This document shows, in pieces, positions 34,736-43,786 of a DNA stretch of 64,000 nucleotides. Position numbers and translations under genes: made by a program. The number at the start of each line of letters is the position of its first letter. Within the stretch, counting starts at the first letter, position 1. The notes under the pieces were generated by a model. That model searched no databases, had not been told where the DNA came from, and worked only from the letters and a program-made list of their open reading frames with translations. Location: contig NZ_CP067169.1 in assembly GCF_028553885.1 (NCBI RefSeq), positions 1,321,501-1,385,500 on the forward strand, written 5' to 3'. The DNA comes from Paracoccus aestuarii (lineage in GTDB: Bacteria > Pseudomonadota > Alphaproteobacteria > Rhodobacterales > Rhodobacteraceae).

Positions 34736-36034
34736 ATGGCGAACGCCGCACTTGATCCACATGCCGCCATCGCGACCACCGCATCCGGGCTGGGGCCTGC
34801 GCTGACCACCGCCGACGGCCAGCCGCTGGCCCGGGCCTTGGCGCGCAGCCAGCGCCGCGCGCGACGCCGGGCGTTCCTGCTGGTGCTTCCGCTGCTGGCC
34901 TTCATCGTCATCACCTTCGTCGTGCCGATCGGCCAGATGCTGCAGCGGTCCTTCTATAATGATGGCTTCTCGGCCAACATGCCGCAGGTCTCGGCCTGGT
35001 TCGCGGCGACCGAGCGCGGCACCGATCCCGACGACGCGGCCTGGACCGCGCTGGCCCAGGACCTGGTCGCCAGCGCCGATGCGCGCAGCATCGGCGTGGT
35101 GGGGACGCGGGTCAATTACGACATGCCGGGCACGCGGTCACTGTTCACCGCCACGGGCCGCCAGGTGCGCGGCGGATTGGAGCCACCCTATCGCGAGGCC
35201 CTGCTGGAGATCAACGACAGCTGGGGCGATCCCCGCCTGTGGTCGGTCATGCGCGAGGCCTCGACCCCCGTCACCGCCAATTTCTATCTGTCGGCCGTGG
35301 ACCGCACCCGCGACGAGGATGGCCGCATCCAGCAGGTCGCCGAACAGCAGCGCATCTATCTGACGCTTTTCTGGCGGACCTTCTGGCTGTCGGCGGTGAT
35401 CACGGGGCTGACCTTCGTGCTGGGCTTTCCCATCGCGCATCTGCTGGCCACGCTGCCCATGCGACAGTCGAACCTGCTGATGATCCTGGTGCTGCTGCCC
35501 TTCTGGACATCGCTGCTGGTGCGGACGACCAGCTGGATGGTGCTGCTGCAGCAGCAGGGCGTGGTGAACGACATCCTGGTCTGGATGGGCGTGATCGGCG
35601 GCGGGCAGCGGCTGCAGATGATCTATAACCAGACCGGCACGATCATCGCGATGACGCATATCCTGCTGCCCTTCATGATCCTGCCGCTCTATTCGGTGAT
35701 GCGCACGATCAACCCGTCCTATGTGCGCGCGGCGCGCAGCCTGGGCGCGACCAGCTGGACCGCGTTCCGGCGCGTCTATTTCCCGCAGACCCTGCCGGGG
35801 CTGGGGGCGGGGGCGATGCTGGTCTTCATCCTTGCGGTCGGATATTACATCACGCCCGCGCTGGTCGGCGGATCCTCGGGGCAGCTGATTTCCAACATGA
35901 TCGCCCAGCATATGACGGGCACGCTGAACTGGTCGCTGGCGGCGGCGCTGGCCGCCCTGCTGCTGGGGGCGGTTCTGGTGCTCTACTGGCTCTATGATCG
36001 CCTTGTGGGCGTCGACAACCTGAAACTGGGATAA
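34736..36034 (+). CDS. Polyamine-type ABC permease (PotB-like) with large periplasmic loop
   Basis: The 432-residue permease has a cytoplasmic N-terminal tail of about 50 residues, one membrane segment (FLLVLPLLAFIVITFVVPIG), an extended periplasmic insertion (about residues 72-195) and then five more segments. The coupling loop is VRAARSLGATSWTAFRRVYF. The insertion is much longer than in classic PotB and is rich in charged residues, so it may contact one or both binding proteins. ATG 34736 is chosen over an in-frame start at 34709 because the MANAALDPHAA opening follows GGGGACGAC. The next permease starts 3 bp later. Confidence 0.86.
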   Translation: MANAALDPHAAIATTASGLGPALTTADGQPLARALARSQRRARRRAFLLVLPLLAFIVITFVVPIGQMLQRSFYNDGFSANMPQVSAWFAATERGTDPDDAAWTALAQDLVASADARSIGVVGTRVNYDMPGTRSLFTATGRQVRGGLEPPYREALLEINDSWGDPRLWSVMREASTPVTANFYLSAVDRTRDEDGRIQQVAEQQRIYLTLFWRTFWLSAVITGLTFVLGFPIAHLLATLPMRQSNLLMILVLLPFWTSLLVRTTSWMVLLQQQGVVNDILVWMGVIGGGQRLQMIYNQTGTIIAMTHILLPFMILPLYSVMRTINPSYVRAARSLGATSWTAFRRVYFPQTLPGLGAGAMLVFILAVGYYITPALVGGSSGQLISNMIAQHMTGTLNWSLAAALAALLLGAVLVLYWLYDRLVGVDNLKLG

Positions 36035-36037
36035 GCC

Positions 36038-36988
36038 ATGGCCGTTCCGACCTATACCAGCCCGCTGGAGCGTATCTGGCATTACACCTATCTGGCGATC
36101 TGCGCGGCGATCTTCTTCTTTCTGATCGCGCCGATCCTGGTGATCATCCCGCTCAGCTTCAATGCCGAGCCCTATTTCACCTTCACCCCCGCGATGCGGT
36201 CGCTGGACCCGGACGGGTTCAGCCTGCGCTGGTATGAGAGCCTGCTGACCTTCGGGATGCAGAACCCCTCGGCCGAGGGCTGGGCCTTCTGGTCGGATGC
36301 CTGGACCAACGCCAACTGGGTGAAGGCGGCCAAGAACTCGATCATCATCGGGGTGTTCTCGACCATCGTGGCGACCGTGCTTGGGACGCTGGCGGCCTTG
36401 GGCCTGTCGCGCCCCGAGATGCCGTTCCGCCGCGCGATCATGGCGATCCTGATCTCGCCCATGATCGTGCCGCTGATCATCACGGCGACGGGGATGTTCT
36501 TCTTCTATTCGAACCCCTGCGAGCTGCTGGTCCTGGTCGGGCTGGATCCGCAATGCGGGCGGCTGGCGGGCACCTATCTGGGGGTGATCCTGGCCCATGC
36601 GACCCTGGGCATTCCCTTCGTGATCATCACGGTGACGGCGACGCTGGTGGGGTTCGACCAGTCGCTGAACCGCGCCGCCGCCAGCCTGGGGGCCAGCCCG
36701 CGGCGGACCTTCTTCAAGGTGACGATGCCGCTGATCCTGCCGGGGGTGATCTCGGGGGCGCTGTTCGCCTTCGTCACCTCGTTCGACGAGGTGGTGGCGG
36801 TGCTGTTCATCGCAGGCCCCGACCAGCAGACCATCCCGCGGCAGATGTGGAACGGCATCCGCGAGCAGATCAGCCCGGCCATCCTGGCGGTGGCGACGCT
36901 GCTGGTGATCTTCTCGATCGCGCTGCTGACCACGGTCGAGCTGCTGCGCCGCCGGTCTGAACGCATCCGCGGCGTCACCCCGCGATGA
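36038..36988 (+). CDS. Polyamine-type ABC permease (PotC-like)
   Basis: The 316-residue permease has six membrane segments and the coupling loop NRAAASLGASPRRTFFKVTMPLI. An insertion of about 25 residues between helices, SNPCELLVLVGLDPQCGR, contains two Cys that could form a periplasmic disulfide. It pairs with the preceding PotB-like protein. Its stop codon overlaps the start of the hemerythrin gene by four bases (ATGA), so the hemerythrin is translationally coupled to the transporter. Confidence 0.87.
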   Translation: MAVPTYTSPLERIWHYTYLAICAAIFFFLIAPILVIIPLSFNAEPYFTFTPAMRSLDPDGFSLRWYESLLTFGMQNPSAEGWAFWSDAWTNANWVKAAKNSIIIGVFSTIVATVLGTLAALGLSRPEMPFRRAIMAILISPMIVPLIITATGMFFFYSNPCELLVLVGLDPQCGRLAGTYLGVILAHATLGIPFVIITVTATLVGFDQSLNRAAASLGASPRRTFFKVTMPLILPGVISGALFAFVTSFDEVVAVLFIAGPDQQTIPRQMWNGIREQISPAILAVATLLVIFSIALLTTVELLRRRSERIRGVTPR

Positions 36989-37545
36989 CGCCCGAGGAGC
37001 TGGAGGACGAGGCCGCCCGTCCCGCGCCGCCGGCCTATCCGGCGATCACGCGGGCCGAGCGCGCGCATGGCCGCCGTCTGGCCGCGATCCATGACATGTA
37101 TCGCGCCGAGCTGGACGCCGTTGCCCGGATGCTGGAGGCAATCCGCAGCCAGGGGGCGGATGCGGGGGCCCTGGCCCCCGCCATCGAGGGCACCCAGCTG
37201 TCGCGGAACCTGGCGCGGTTCGGCACGGCCTGCGGGCGGGACTGCGCGCTGCTGCAGAACCATCACGACATCGAGGAGCAATGGGTCTTTCCCGCGCTGT
37301 CCGAGCGGGGCGGGGCGGCGCTGGCCCCGGTGATCCGGCGCCTGATGGAGGAGCATCGCGTCATCCACCGCCTGATCGGCGAGCTGGCCGAGGCGGCGCG
37401 CGATCTGGGCCGCGACGCATCCGCCAGCGGGTTCGAGACCTGCGCCGCGCGCTTCACCCGGCTGGACCGGGCGATCCGGTCGCATTTCGGCTATGAGGAG
37501 CGGGCGTTGGAGGAACCTCTGGGGGCGTTGCGCGTGCCCATCTGA
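36985..37545 (+). CDS. Hemerythrin-like HHE-domain protein
   Basis: The 186-residue helical protein shows hemerythrin-type ligands: HDMYRAELDA, LLQNHHDIEEQWVFPAL (about residue 92), MEEHRVIHRLIGEL (about 119) and IRSHFGYEERALEEPLG (about 170). This pattern fits binding of a di-iron centre that senses or carries oxygen or NO. The N-terminus, EELEDEAARPAPPAYP, is probably flexible. Its start overlaps the permease stop by four bases. Why a hemerythrin is coupled to this transporter is not known. Confidence 0.85.
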   Translation: MTPEELEDEAARPAPPAYPAITRAERAHGRRLAAIHDMYRAELDAVARMLEAIRSQGADAGALAPAIEGTQLSRNLARFGTACGRDCALLQNHHDIEEQWVFPALSERGGAALAPVIRRLMEEHRVIHRLIGELAEAARDLGRDASASGFETCAARFTRLDRAIRSHFGYEERALEEPLGALRVPI

Positions 37546-37626
37546 CGGCGGGGATTGCGTCCCGCGACGGCGGGGGGACTGGCCGTCCCCCCGCACCCCC
37601 CTGCGCGCCGCGCATCGGGGCGGGCC

Positions 37627-38571
37627 TCAGGGCAGGATCGCCAGCCACATCCAGATCGACAGGGTCGACAGGGCTGTGCCCACCAGCACGCTGGAGGCCG
37701 CGACCCGTCGCGCCGCCCCGTAGATATTGGCAAAGAGATAGGCGTTCACCCCCGGCGCCATCGCCGCGGTCAGCACCGCCGATCGCATCCCGTCCCGGTC
37801 GAGGCCGAGCGCCGCCCCCGTCCCGAAGACGATCGCCGGGTGCAGGATCAGCGACGCCGCGCAGCAGAGCACGATGGCGCCCAAGTCACCCTCGGGGCGG
37901 TAGCGGTAGAGCACGCCGCCCAGGCCGAAGAGCGCGGCGGGCAGGGCGGCGCGCGCCACCATGTCGGCCGCGTCCCAGAAGCCCTGCGGCAGGACCAGAC
38001 CCGCCTGCGTCAGCAGGTTCACCGTCAGCCCCGCGATGATCCCGATGACCAGCGATGTCCGCAGCACGCCGGTCAGCGCGCGCAGCGCCACCCGGCCCAC
38101 CGAGAGGCCGCTGCCGCGGGCGCGGGTGAACTCCATCACCGTGATCCCGAAGGTGTAGAGCAGCGGCGAATGCAGCGCGATGATCGCCCAGTTGCCCGCC
38201 AGCGCATCCGGCCCATAAGCGCGTTCGGTGATCGGCACCCCCAGCAGCAGCGTGTTGGAAAACAGGCAGACGAAGCCGATCGCCACGCAATCGGCGGGGG
38301 GTCGGTGGAACAGGAACCGCGCCCCCGCCCAGCCCGCCGCAAAGGCCGCGAAGGCCCCCAGATAGAAGGGGATCAGTAGCTGCGCGCGGAACTCGGTCCC
38401 CAGATCCAGCCGGGCCATCGACACGAAGAGCAGCGTCGGCACCGCGAAATTCTGGGCGAAGCTCATTAGCCCGTCCACCGCCGAGGCGCTGAACCAGCCG
38501 CGCCAGGACACCAGATAGCCGAATCCCACGACCAGAAAGACCGGCAGGATGATCGTGAAAAGCGCGCTCAT
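37627..38571 (-). CDS. AEC-family transporter (auxin-efflux-carrier type)
   Basis: The 314-residue protein has ten hydrophobic segments in the two five-helix repeats of the AEC/BART fold. It opens FTIILPVFLVVGFGYLVSWRGW and has FAQNFAVPTLLFVSMARL in helix 2. AEC proteins move small organic acids or similar anions (for example malonate, malate) across the membrane; the substrate cannot be told here. The start overlaps the metallo-hydrolase stop by four bases, placing it last in a dacC-proximal minus-strand chain. Confidence 0.87.
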   Translation of the reverse strand: MSALFTIILPVFLVVGFGYLVSWRGWFSASAVDGLMSFAQNFAVPTLLFVSMARLDLGTEFRAQLLIPFYLGAFAAFAAGWAGARFLFHRPPADCVAIGFVCLFSNTLLLGVPITERAYGPDALAGNWAIIALHSPLLYTFGITVMEFTRARGSGLSVGRVALRALTGVLRTSLVIGIIAGLTVNLLTQAGLVLPQGFWDAADMVARAALPAALFGLGGVLYRYRPEGDLGAIVLCCAASLILHPAIVFGTGAALGLDRDGMRSAVLTAAMAPGVNAYLFANIYGAARRVAASSVLVGTALSTLSIWMWLAILP

Positions 38572-39395
38572 GCCGCGGGGGGCAGGTCGGGGGTGGCCGC
38601 GCCGGCATGAAGGACCAGCCCGTCATGGGCGGGGATGACGTGATCGGGGGTGCCGGCCGCGACCTGGTCATAGTCCATGTCGATATGCATGTTCGTCAAG
38701 ACGGCGCGGGCGGGGCGGGCGCGGGCCACCCAATCCAGGGCAAGGGCCAGATGGGCATGGCTGGGATGAGGCTCGGGGCGCAGCGCGTCGATGATGAAGA
38801 CCTCGGCCCCCTCGATCAGGGGCCAGGCGGGGTCGGGGATGTCCGAGACATCGGGCAGATAGACCAGCCCGCCGATGCGGAAGCCCAAGGCGGTGATCTC
38901 GCCATGCTGGACGCGGAAGGGGATCAGGGTCACGGGGCCGCCGGGGCCGTCCACCGTCACCCTGCCGGTGATCGGGTTCAGGGTGCAGATCGGGGGATAC
39001 TGGCTGCCCTCGGGCGTCTGGAAGACATAGCCGAAGCGGCTGGCCAGCGCCTCGGCCGTGGGTTCGTCCGCCCAGAGCGGCAGGATCCGGCGGGCGTTGA
39101 AGACCAGCTGGCGCAGGTCGTCGATGCCGTGGACATGGTCGGCATGGGCATGGGTATAGACCACGGCGTCCAGCTCGGGGATGTCGGCATCCAGAAGCTG
39201 GGGGACCAGGTCGGGACCGGTATCGATCAGCACGCGCGTGCGCCCCCCGGGCCCGTCGCGTTCGACCAGCAGCGAACAACGGCGGCGGCGGTTGCGCGGA
39301 TTGGCCGGATCGCAGGCGCCCCACCGGTTCCCCAGCCTGGGCACCCCGCCCGAGGATCCGCAGCCCAGGATCGTGGCGCGGATCTGGTCGCTCAT
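38568..39395 (-). CDS. MBL-fold metallo-hydrolase (PhnP-like cyclic phosphodiesterase family)
   Basis: The 275-residue protein begins ATILGCGSSGGVPRLGNRWGACDP and has the zinc-binding THAHADHVHGIDD, the catalytic-domain segment VYLPDVSDIP and NMHIDMDYD near the end. The layout is that of PhnP-like phosphodiesterases that open cyclic phosphates, although no phosphonate genes are nearby. Three Cys near residues 12, 28 and 40 could provide an extra zinc site. It overlaps tatD upstream and the AEC gene downstream by four bases each, a common arrangement in related genomes as far as I recall. Confidence 0.87.
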   Translation of the reverse strand: MSDQIRATILGCGSSGGVPRLGNRWGACDPANPRNRRRRCSLLVERDGPGGRTRVLIDTGPDLVPQLLDADIPELDAVVYTHAHADHVHGIDDLRQLVFNARRILPLWADEPTAEALASRFGYVFQTPEGSQYPPICTLNPITGRVTVDGPGGPVTLIPFRVQHGEITALGFRIGGLVYLPDVSDIPDPAWPLIEGAEVFIIDALRPEPHPSHAHLALALDWVARARPARAVLTNMHIDMDYDQVAAGTPDHVIPAHDGLVLHAGAATPDLPPAA

Positions 39396-40186
39396 CGGGC
39401 GGCCTTGGGAAAGAGGCGGTCGAAATTCGCCTCGGTCGCGGCGGCGAATTCGGCGGGGGTCAGGCCGAAGACCTGCGCGCCGGTGGCGGCGGTATGGGCG
39501 ACATAGGCGGGCTCGTTCCGGCGGCCGCGATGGGGGGGCGGGGCCAGATAGGGGCTGTCGGTTTCCACCAGGATGCGGTCCAGGGGGGCGGCGGCGAAGA
39601 TCCGGCGCAGGTCGTCGGACCGGGGAAAGGCCGCGATGCCCGACATGGACAGGTAGAAATCCAGATCCAGCGCCGCCCGGGCCAGCGCCGCGGACGAGCT
39701 GAAGCAATGCATCACGCAGCCGAAGGCCCCCGCCGCATGTTCGCGCGTTAGGATGCGGGCCATGTCGTCATCGGCGTCGCGGGCATGGATGATCAGCGGC
39801 AGGCCGGTGCGGCGCGCGGCCTCGATATGGATGCGCAGGCTGTCCTGCTGGGCGCGGGCGCTGTCGGCGGTGTAGTGGTAATCCAGCCCCGTCTCGCCGA
39901 TGCCCACGAATTTCGGATGGGCGGCCAGGGCGGTCAGGTCCTCGACCGTGACCATGGGTTCGTCCGCCACGCTCATCGGATGGGTGCCGGCGGCGTAGAA
40001 GACGCCCTCATGCGCCTCGGCCAGGGCGCGCACGGCGGGTTCCTGGCGCAGGCGGGTGCAGATGGTGACCATGCGATGCACGCCCGCGGCGCGGGCGCGG
40101 TCGATCAGGGCGGCATGTTCGCCGTCGAAATCGGGGAAATCCAGGTGGCAATGGCTGTCGGTCAGGCGCGGCGCCGCGTCGGTCAT
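39392..40186 (-). CDS. tatD: TatD-family metal-dependent hydrolase/DNase
   Basis: The 264-residue TIM-barrel metalloprotein has DSHCHLDFPDF at the start, GIGETGLDYHY, LPLIIHARDADDDM, VMHCFSSSAALA and ILVETDSPYLAPPPHRGRRN, the full TatD set. TatD proteins act as Mg-dependent 3'-exonucleases or DNA-repair nucleases. It is preceded by holB with 3 bp between and overlaps the MBL gene by four bases, the usual tmk-holB-tatD order. Confidence 0.94.
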   Translation of the reverse strand: MTDAAPRLTDSHCHLDFPDFDGEHAALIDRARAAGVHRMVTICTRLRQEPAVRALAEAHEGVFYAAGTHPMSVADEPMVTVEDLTALAAHPKFVGIGETGLDYHYTADSARAQQDSLRIHIEAARRTGLPLIIHARDADDDMARILTREHAAGAFGCVMHCFSSSAALARAALDLDFYLSMSGIAAFPRSDDLRRIFAAAPLDRILVETDSPYLAPPPHRGRRNEPAYVAHTAATGAQVFGLTPAEFAAATEANFDRLFPKAAR

Positions 40187-40189
40187 CTG

Positions 40190-41299
40190 TCAGGCCTTGG
40201 TCAGGGACGCTTGCGCGGGCGGCAATTGCGCCAGTTCCAGGACCATATCCATCACCAAGGCGGCAGGGTCAAGGTTGACCGCCCGGCCCGCGCGGGCCCG
40301 GGCGGAGAGGCGGGCCTGCGCCTCGGCCCAGATGCGGGCGGCATGGTCGTCGGGCGACAGCCGCGCCATCAGCGCGCCCTCGCCACGCGCGGCCTGGGGC
40401 AGGGGGGCGCCCATCAGCCCCGCCCGCGCCAGCCGCGTGACGAAGCGGTCCAGCACGGTGATCGTCAGATCGAAGGGGTCGCCATCGGCGCCTGCGCGCC
40501 CCGCCGCGCCATCGGCGAATTTCGCGGCCAGCAACCGGTCCATCCGGGGCAGGGTCGAAAACAGGTCTACCAGGTCCTGATAGCGGTCGAGGCCCCCCTG
40601 ACCGGCCAGCCGCAGCGCCTCGCCCACCGATCCGTCGGACAGGGCCGACAGCGCCTCGGCATCCTCGTTCAGGCCCAGGTCCGACAAGAGGCCCGACATC
40701 TGGCGCGGCGCCAGCGGGTGCAGGCGCAGCGTGCGGCAGCGCGACCGGATCGTGGGCAGCAGGCGCGCGGGCTGATGCGCGATCATCAGGATCAGCGCGT
40801 CCGAAGGCGGCTCCTCCAGCACCTTCAGCAGGGCATTGGCGGCGGCGGTGTTCATGTCTTCGGCGGCGTCGATGATGGCCACGCGCCGCCCCCCCTCGGC
40901 CGCCGAGAGGTGAAAGAAGGACAGCAGGCGCCGGATCTCGTCCACGGTGATCTCGGCCCGCAGGCGGCCGGTCTTGTCGTCCCAAGGGCGGCGGATCAGG
41001 GCCAGGCGGGGTTCGGACAGGGCGGCGATGCGGCGTGCCTCGGGGCGGTCGGGATCGGTGTCGAGGCCCGGCCCGTTGCCCCCCGCCAGCATCCGCCGCG
41101 CGATGGCCCAGGCCAGCGTCGCCTTGCCGACCCCGCGCGGCCCGGTCAGCAGCCAGGCATGGTGCAGCCGCTCGCCCCGGGCGGCGTCGAGAAAGGCGTC
41201 GATCGCGGCATCCTGGCCGATCACCCGCGCCGTGTGGCGGGGATGGGGCGCGCCGGGCACGCGGTCGGGTTCGGGGATGTCCTCGGGTTCGGTCTTCAC
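40190..41299 (-). CDS. holB: DNA polymerase III delta-prime subunit
   Basis: The 369-residue AAA+ clamp-loader protein has the P-loop-like LLTGPRGVGKATLAWAIARR (about residues 50-69) and VAIIDAAEDMNTAAANALLKVLEEPP, the delta-prime sensor region. It helps load the beta sliding clamp during replication. The four-Cys zinc module of many bacterial subunits is not obvious here. The Walker A Thr/Ser positions are altered (KATL), in keeping with the inactive ATP site known for delta-prime. It overlaps tmk by four bases. Confidence 0.92.
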   Translation of the reverse strand: MKTEPEDIPEPDRVPGAPHPRHTARVIGQDAAIDAFLDAARGERLHHAWLLTGPRGVGKATLAWAIARRMLAGGNGPGLDTDPDRPEARRIAALSEPRLALIRRPWDDKTGRLRAEITVDEIRRLLSFFHLSAAEGGRRVAIIDAAEDMNTAAANALLKVLEEPPSDALILMIAHQPARLLPTIRSRCRTLRLHPLAPRQMSGLLSDLGLNEDAEALSALSDGSVGEALRLAGQGGLDRYQDLVDLFSTLPRMDRLLAAKFADGAAGRAGADGDPFDLTITVLDRFVTRLARAGLMGAPLPQAARGEGALMARLSPDDHAARIWAEAQARLSARARAGRAVNLDPAALVMDMVLELAQLPPAQASLTKA

Positions 41300-41892
41300 A
41301 GTGCGGCCCGGATGCGGTGGGCCACCTGGTCGGGGTCGCCCGATCCGTCGATCAGGCGCACCCGGCCCGGATATTCGGCGGCCAGCGCGCGAAAGCCCAA
41401 GGCCAGCCGTTCCTGAAAGGCCAGGCCCAGGCTTTCGAACCGATCCTCGGACCCGCCGCGGGCGGTGCCGCGCGCCAGGCCGGTGCGCGGCTCGATGTCG
41501 ATGACGAAGGTGCGGTCGGGTTCCACCCCGATCATCAGGTCGTGCAGCCGGTCCACCATGGCGCGCAGATCGCCGCGCGCGGCGCCCTGATAGATGCGGG
41601 TGCTGTCGGCGAAGCGGTCGGTGACGACCACGCGCCCCGCCTTAAGCGCCGGGCGGATGGTGCGTTCCAGATGGTCGCGCCGCGCGGCGGTGAACAGCAG
41701 GCATTCCGTCTCGGGGGACCAGCGTTCGCCGGCGCCTTCGACCAGCAGGCGGCGGATCTCCTCGGCGCCGGGGCTGCCGCCGGGTTCGCGGGTCAGCACC
41801 ACGTCGCGGCCCTGCGCGCGCAGATGGTCGGCCAGCAGCCGGGCCTGGGTGGATTTGCCGCAGCCGTCGATGCCCTCCAGACTGATCAGCAT
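41296..41892 (-). CDS. tmk: Thymidylate kinase
   Basis: The 198-residue kinase phosphorylates dTMP to dTDP. It shows the P-loop LEGIDGCGKSTQARLL at the start, VLTREPGGSPGAEEIR (DRX-like dTMP-binding loop), VVTDRFADSTRIYQG and the LID-region RGTARGGSEDRFE. It shares one base of stop/start with the upstream carboxypeptidase gene (TGATG) and overlaps holB by four bases. Confidence 0.94.
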   Translation of the reverse strand: MLISLEGIDGCGKSTQARLLADHLRAQGRDVVLTREPGGSPGAEEIRRLLVEGAGERWSPETECLLFTAARRDHLERTIRPALKAGRVVVTDRFADSTRIYQGAARGDLRAMVDRLHDLMIGVEPDRTFVIDIEPRTGLARGTARGGSEDRFESLGLAFQERLALGFRALAAEYPGRVRLIDGSGDPDQVAHRIRAAL

Positions 41893-43037
41893 CAGCCGGT
41901 GACGGCCGTGATCGCGCGCTGCGCCAGGTGCATGACCGCGCCGCGCATGCGGCCCAGCAGCCCGGCCTCGGGGACGTCGCGGGTGGCCAGAAGCGGCGTG
42001 ACCGCGTCGCGGGTGCCGGGAATGGTCACGACCAGCTGGCCCACCCGGTCGCCGCGGGCGATGGGGGCGGGGATGGGGCTGTCATAGACGACCTCGACCC
42101 GGACCTGGTCCTGCACGCCCGCGGGGACCAGCACGTTGACGCCGTTTTCCGTGGTCAGCCCGACGCGGGAGGCGGTGCCCAGCCAGACCGGGGCCTCGAC
42201 GACCGTCTCGCCCGCGGGGACGAGGCTCTGCATGGTAAATTGGCGGAAGGCCCAGTTGACGATGCGTTCGGATTCCTCGGCCCGCGCGCGGTCCGACTGC
42301 AGCCCGCTGATGGCAAAGATCACCCGGCGCCCGTCCTGCACCGCGGATCCGACCAGGCCATAGCCCGCCTCCTGCGTGTGGCCTGTCTTGAGCCCGTCGG
42401 CCCCGATCCCGAGCCGCAGGATCGGGTTGCGGTTGTAGCGGTTCGACGGCGCACGGTTGTCGAAGGCATATTCCGTCATCGCGAAATCGCCGTAATACTG
42501 GGGGAAATCCTCGATCAGGCGCAGGGCGACGATGCCCAGATCCTCGGCCGACATGACATGGCCTTGGGCGGGCCAGCCGGTGGAGTTCACGAAGACCGAA
42601 TGTTCCAGCCCGATCTGGCGGCCGCGTTCGGTCATCTGCCGGGCAAAGGCCTCCTCGGTGCCGGCCAGGCCCTCGGCCACGACGACGCAGGCATCATTGC
42701 CCGACAGCACGATGATGCCCTTGATCAGCTCCTCGACGGTGGGGCGGTCCAGCTCGTTGAGAAACATGGTCGATCCGCCCATCTGGCGGGCGCGGGTCGA
42801 GACGGGCAGGCGCGTGTCCATCTGGACGCGGCCCTCGTCCAGCGCCTCGAACAGCATGTAGAGCGTCATCAGCTTGGACATCGACGCGGGCGGCAGGGGG
42901 GTGTCCGCGTTCTTTTCCATCAGGACCGTGCCCGTGGGCACGTCATAGACCCAGGCCGATGTGGCCGTGGTGTCGAAGGCACGCGCAGGGCCCGCCAAGG
43001 CCAGCGCGGCGGCGAACCAGATCAGGTAGGCGCGCAT
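41892..43037 (-). CDS. D-alanyl-D-alanine carboxypeptidase (PBP5/6 family)
   Basis: The 381-residue periplasmic enzyme trims the terminal D-Ala of peptidoglycan stem peptides. After a signal peptide (cleavage after GPARA) come the SxxK motif PASMSKLM (about residue 58), the SxN motif VLSGNDACVV (about 120) and KTG in GLKTGHTQEAGYG (about 220). The C-terminal beta domain (about 275-360) is present and the final residues form an amphipathic helix (RMRGAVMHLAQRAI) for membrane attachment. AGGGAC precedes ATG 43037. It starts the tmk-holB-tatD chain. Confidence 0.93.
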   Translation of the reverse strand: MRAYLIWFAAALALAGPARAFDTTATSAWVYDVPTGTVLMEKNADTPLPPASMSKLMTLYMLFEALDEGRVQMDTRLPVSTRARQMGGSTMFLNELDRPTVEELIKGIIVLSGNDACVVVAEGLAGTEEAFARQMTERGRQIGLEHSVFVNSTGWPAQGHVMSAEDLGIVALRLIEDFPQYYGDFAMTEYAFDNRAPSNRYNRNPILRLGIGADGLKTGHTQEAGYGLVGSAVQDGRRVIFAISGLQSDRARAEESERIVNWAFRQFTMQSLVPAGETVVEAPVWLGTASRVGLTTENGVNVLVPAGVQDQVRVEVVYDSPIPAPIARGDRVGQLVVTIPGTRDAVTPLLATRDVPEAGLLGRMRGAVMHLAQRAITAVTG

Positions 43038-43125
43038 GATATGTCCCTTTGTCTCTCTGGGCGGATGGTTACATGATGGCCCCGGACCCCGCAACGCGCG
43101 ATCCCGGGGCGATCGTGAAAGTTGA

Positions 43126-43698
43126 TCAGCGGCCCACCGCCTCGCGCCAATGCCTGCGGCAGAGCGAGACATAGGTCTCGTTCCCGCCGACCTGGACCTG
43201 GTCGCCCTCGGTGATCGCGCGGCCGCTGTCATCCTGGCGGATCACCATCGTGGCCTTCTTGCCGCAATGGCAGATGGTGCGCACCTCGCGCATGTCGTCG
43301 GCCAAGGCCAGCAGGGCCGCGGATCCGGGAAACAGCTCGCCCCGGAAATCCACGCGCAGGCCATAGCACATGACCGGCACCCCCAGATCGTCGGCGGCGC
43401 GGGCCAGCTGCCAGACCTGGTCGCGGGTCAGGAACTGGGCCTCGTCGATGAAGATGCAGGCGGGGCGGGGCAGGGCGTCGCGGATCAGCGCAAACAGGTC
43501 CGTGCCGCTGTCGAAGGACCGGGCCTCGTCCGCGATGCCGATGCGGCTGGCGATGCGGCCGCGGCCCGCGCGGTCGTCCAGCGCCGCCGTCAGCATCAGC
43601 GTCGTCATCCCGCGTTCGCGATAGTTGTAGGATGCCTGCAGCAAAAGCGTGCTCTTGCCGGCATTCATCGTCGAGTAGTTGAAATAGAGCTTGGCCAT
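43126..43698 (-). CDS. tdk: Thymidine kinase (type II)
   Basis: The 190-residue kinase salvages thymidine to dTMP. It has the P-loop YFNYSTMNAGKSTLLLQ, the lasso-region CIFIDEAQFLTRDQV, and a zinc site built from CHCGKK (about residue 143) and CRRH near the C-terminus. It is preceded by its own gap and lies upstream of the carboxypeptidase on the same strand with 88 bp between them. Confidence 0.94.
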   Translation of the reverse strand: MAKLYFNYSTMNAGKSTLLLQASYNYRERGMTTLMLTAALDDRAGRGRIASRIGIADEARSFDSGTDLFALIRDALPRPACIFIDEAQFLTRDQVWQLARAADDLGVPVMCYGLRVDFRGELFPGSAALLALADDMREVRTICHCGKKATMVIRQDDSGRAITEGDQVQVGGNETYVSLCRRHWREAVGR

Positions 43699-43747
43699 CC
43701 TGCCCGCGCCTTACCCGCAGGCGGCGGGGGGGACAAGACAAAGAAAG

Positions 43748-43775
43748 GGCGGCGAAGGTCCCCCTTCGCCGCCCG
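43748..43775 (-). terminator. Rho-independent terminator of the RhlE-type helicase gene
   Basis: A perfect 12-bp stem, GGGCGGCGAAGG (43748-43759) and CCTTCGCCGCCC (43764-43775), has a 4-nt loop. In the minus direction it is followed by TTTCTTTGTC, a usable U-rich tail. Confidence 0.8.
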
Positions 43776-43786
43776 TTCATGGTTGA

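Noticed and set aside
32437..34914. An 825-codon minus-strand frame opposite both polyamine binding-protein genes
   Set aside because: The internal repetition only mirrors the two paralogous genes on the plus strand.
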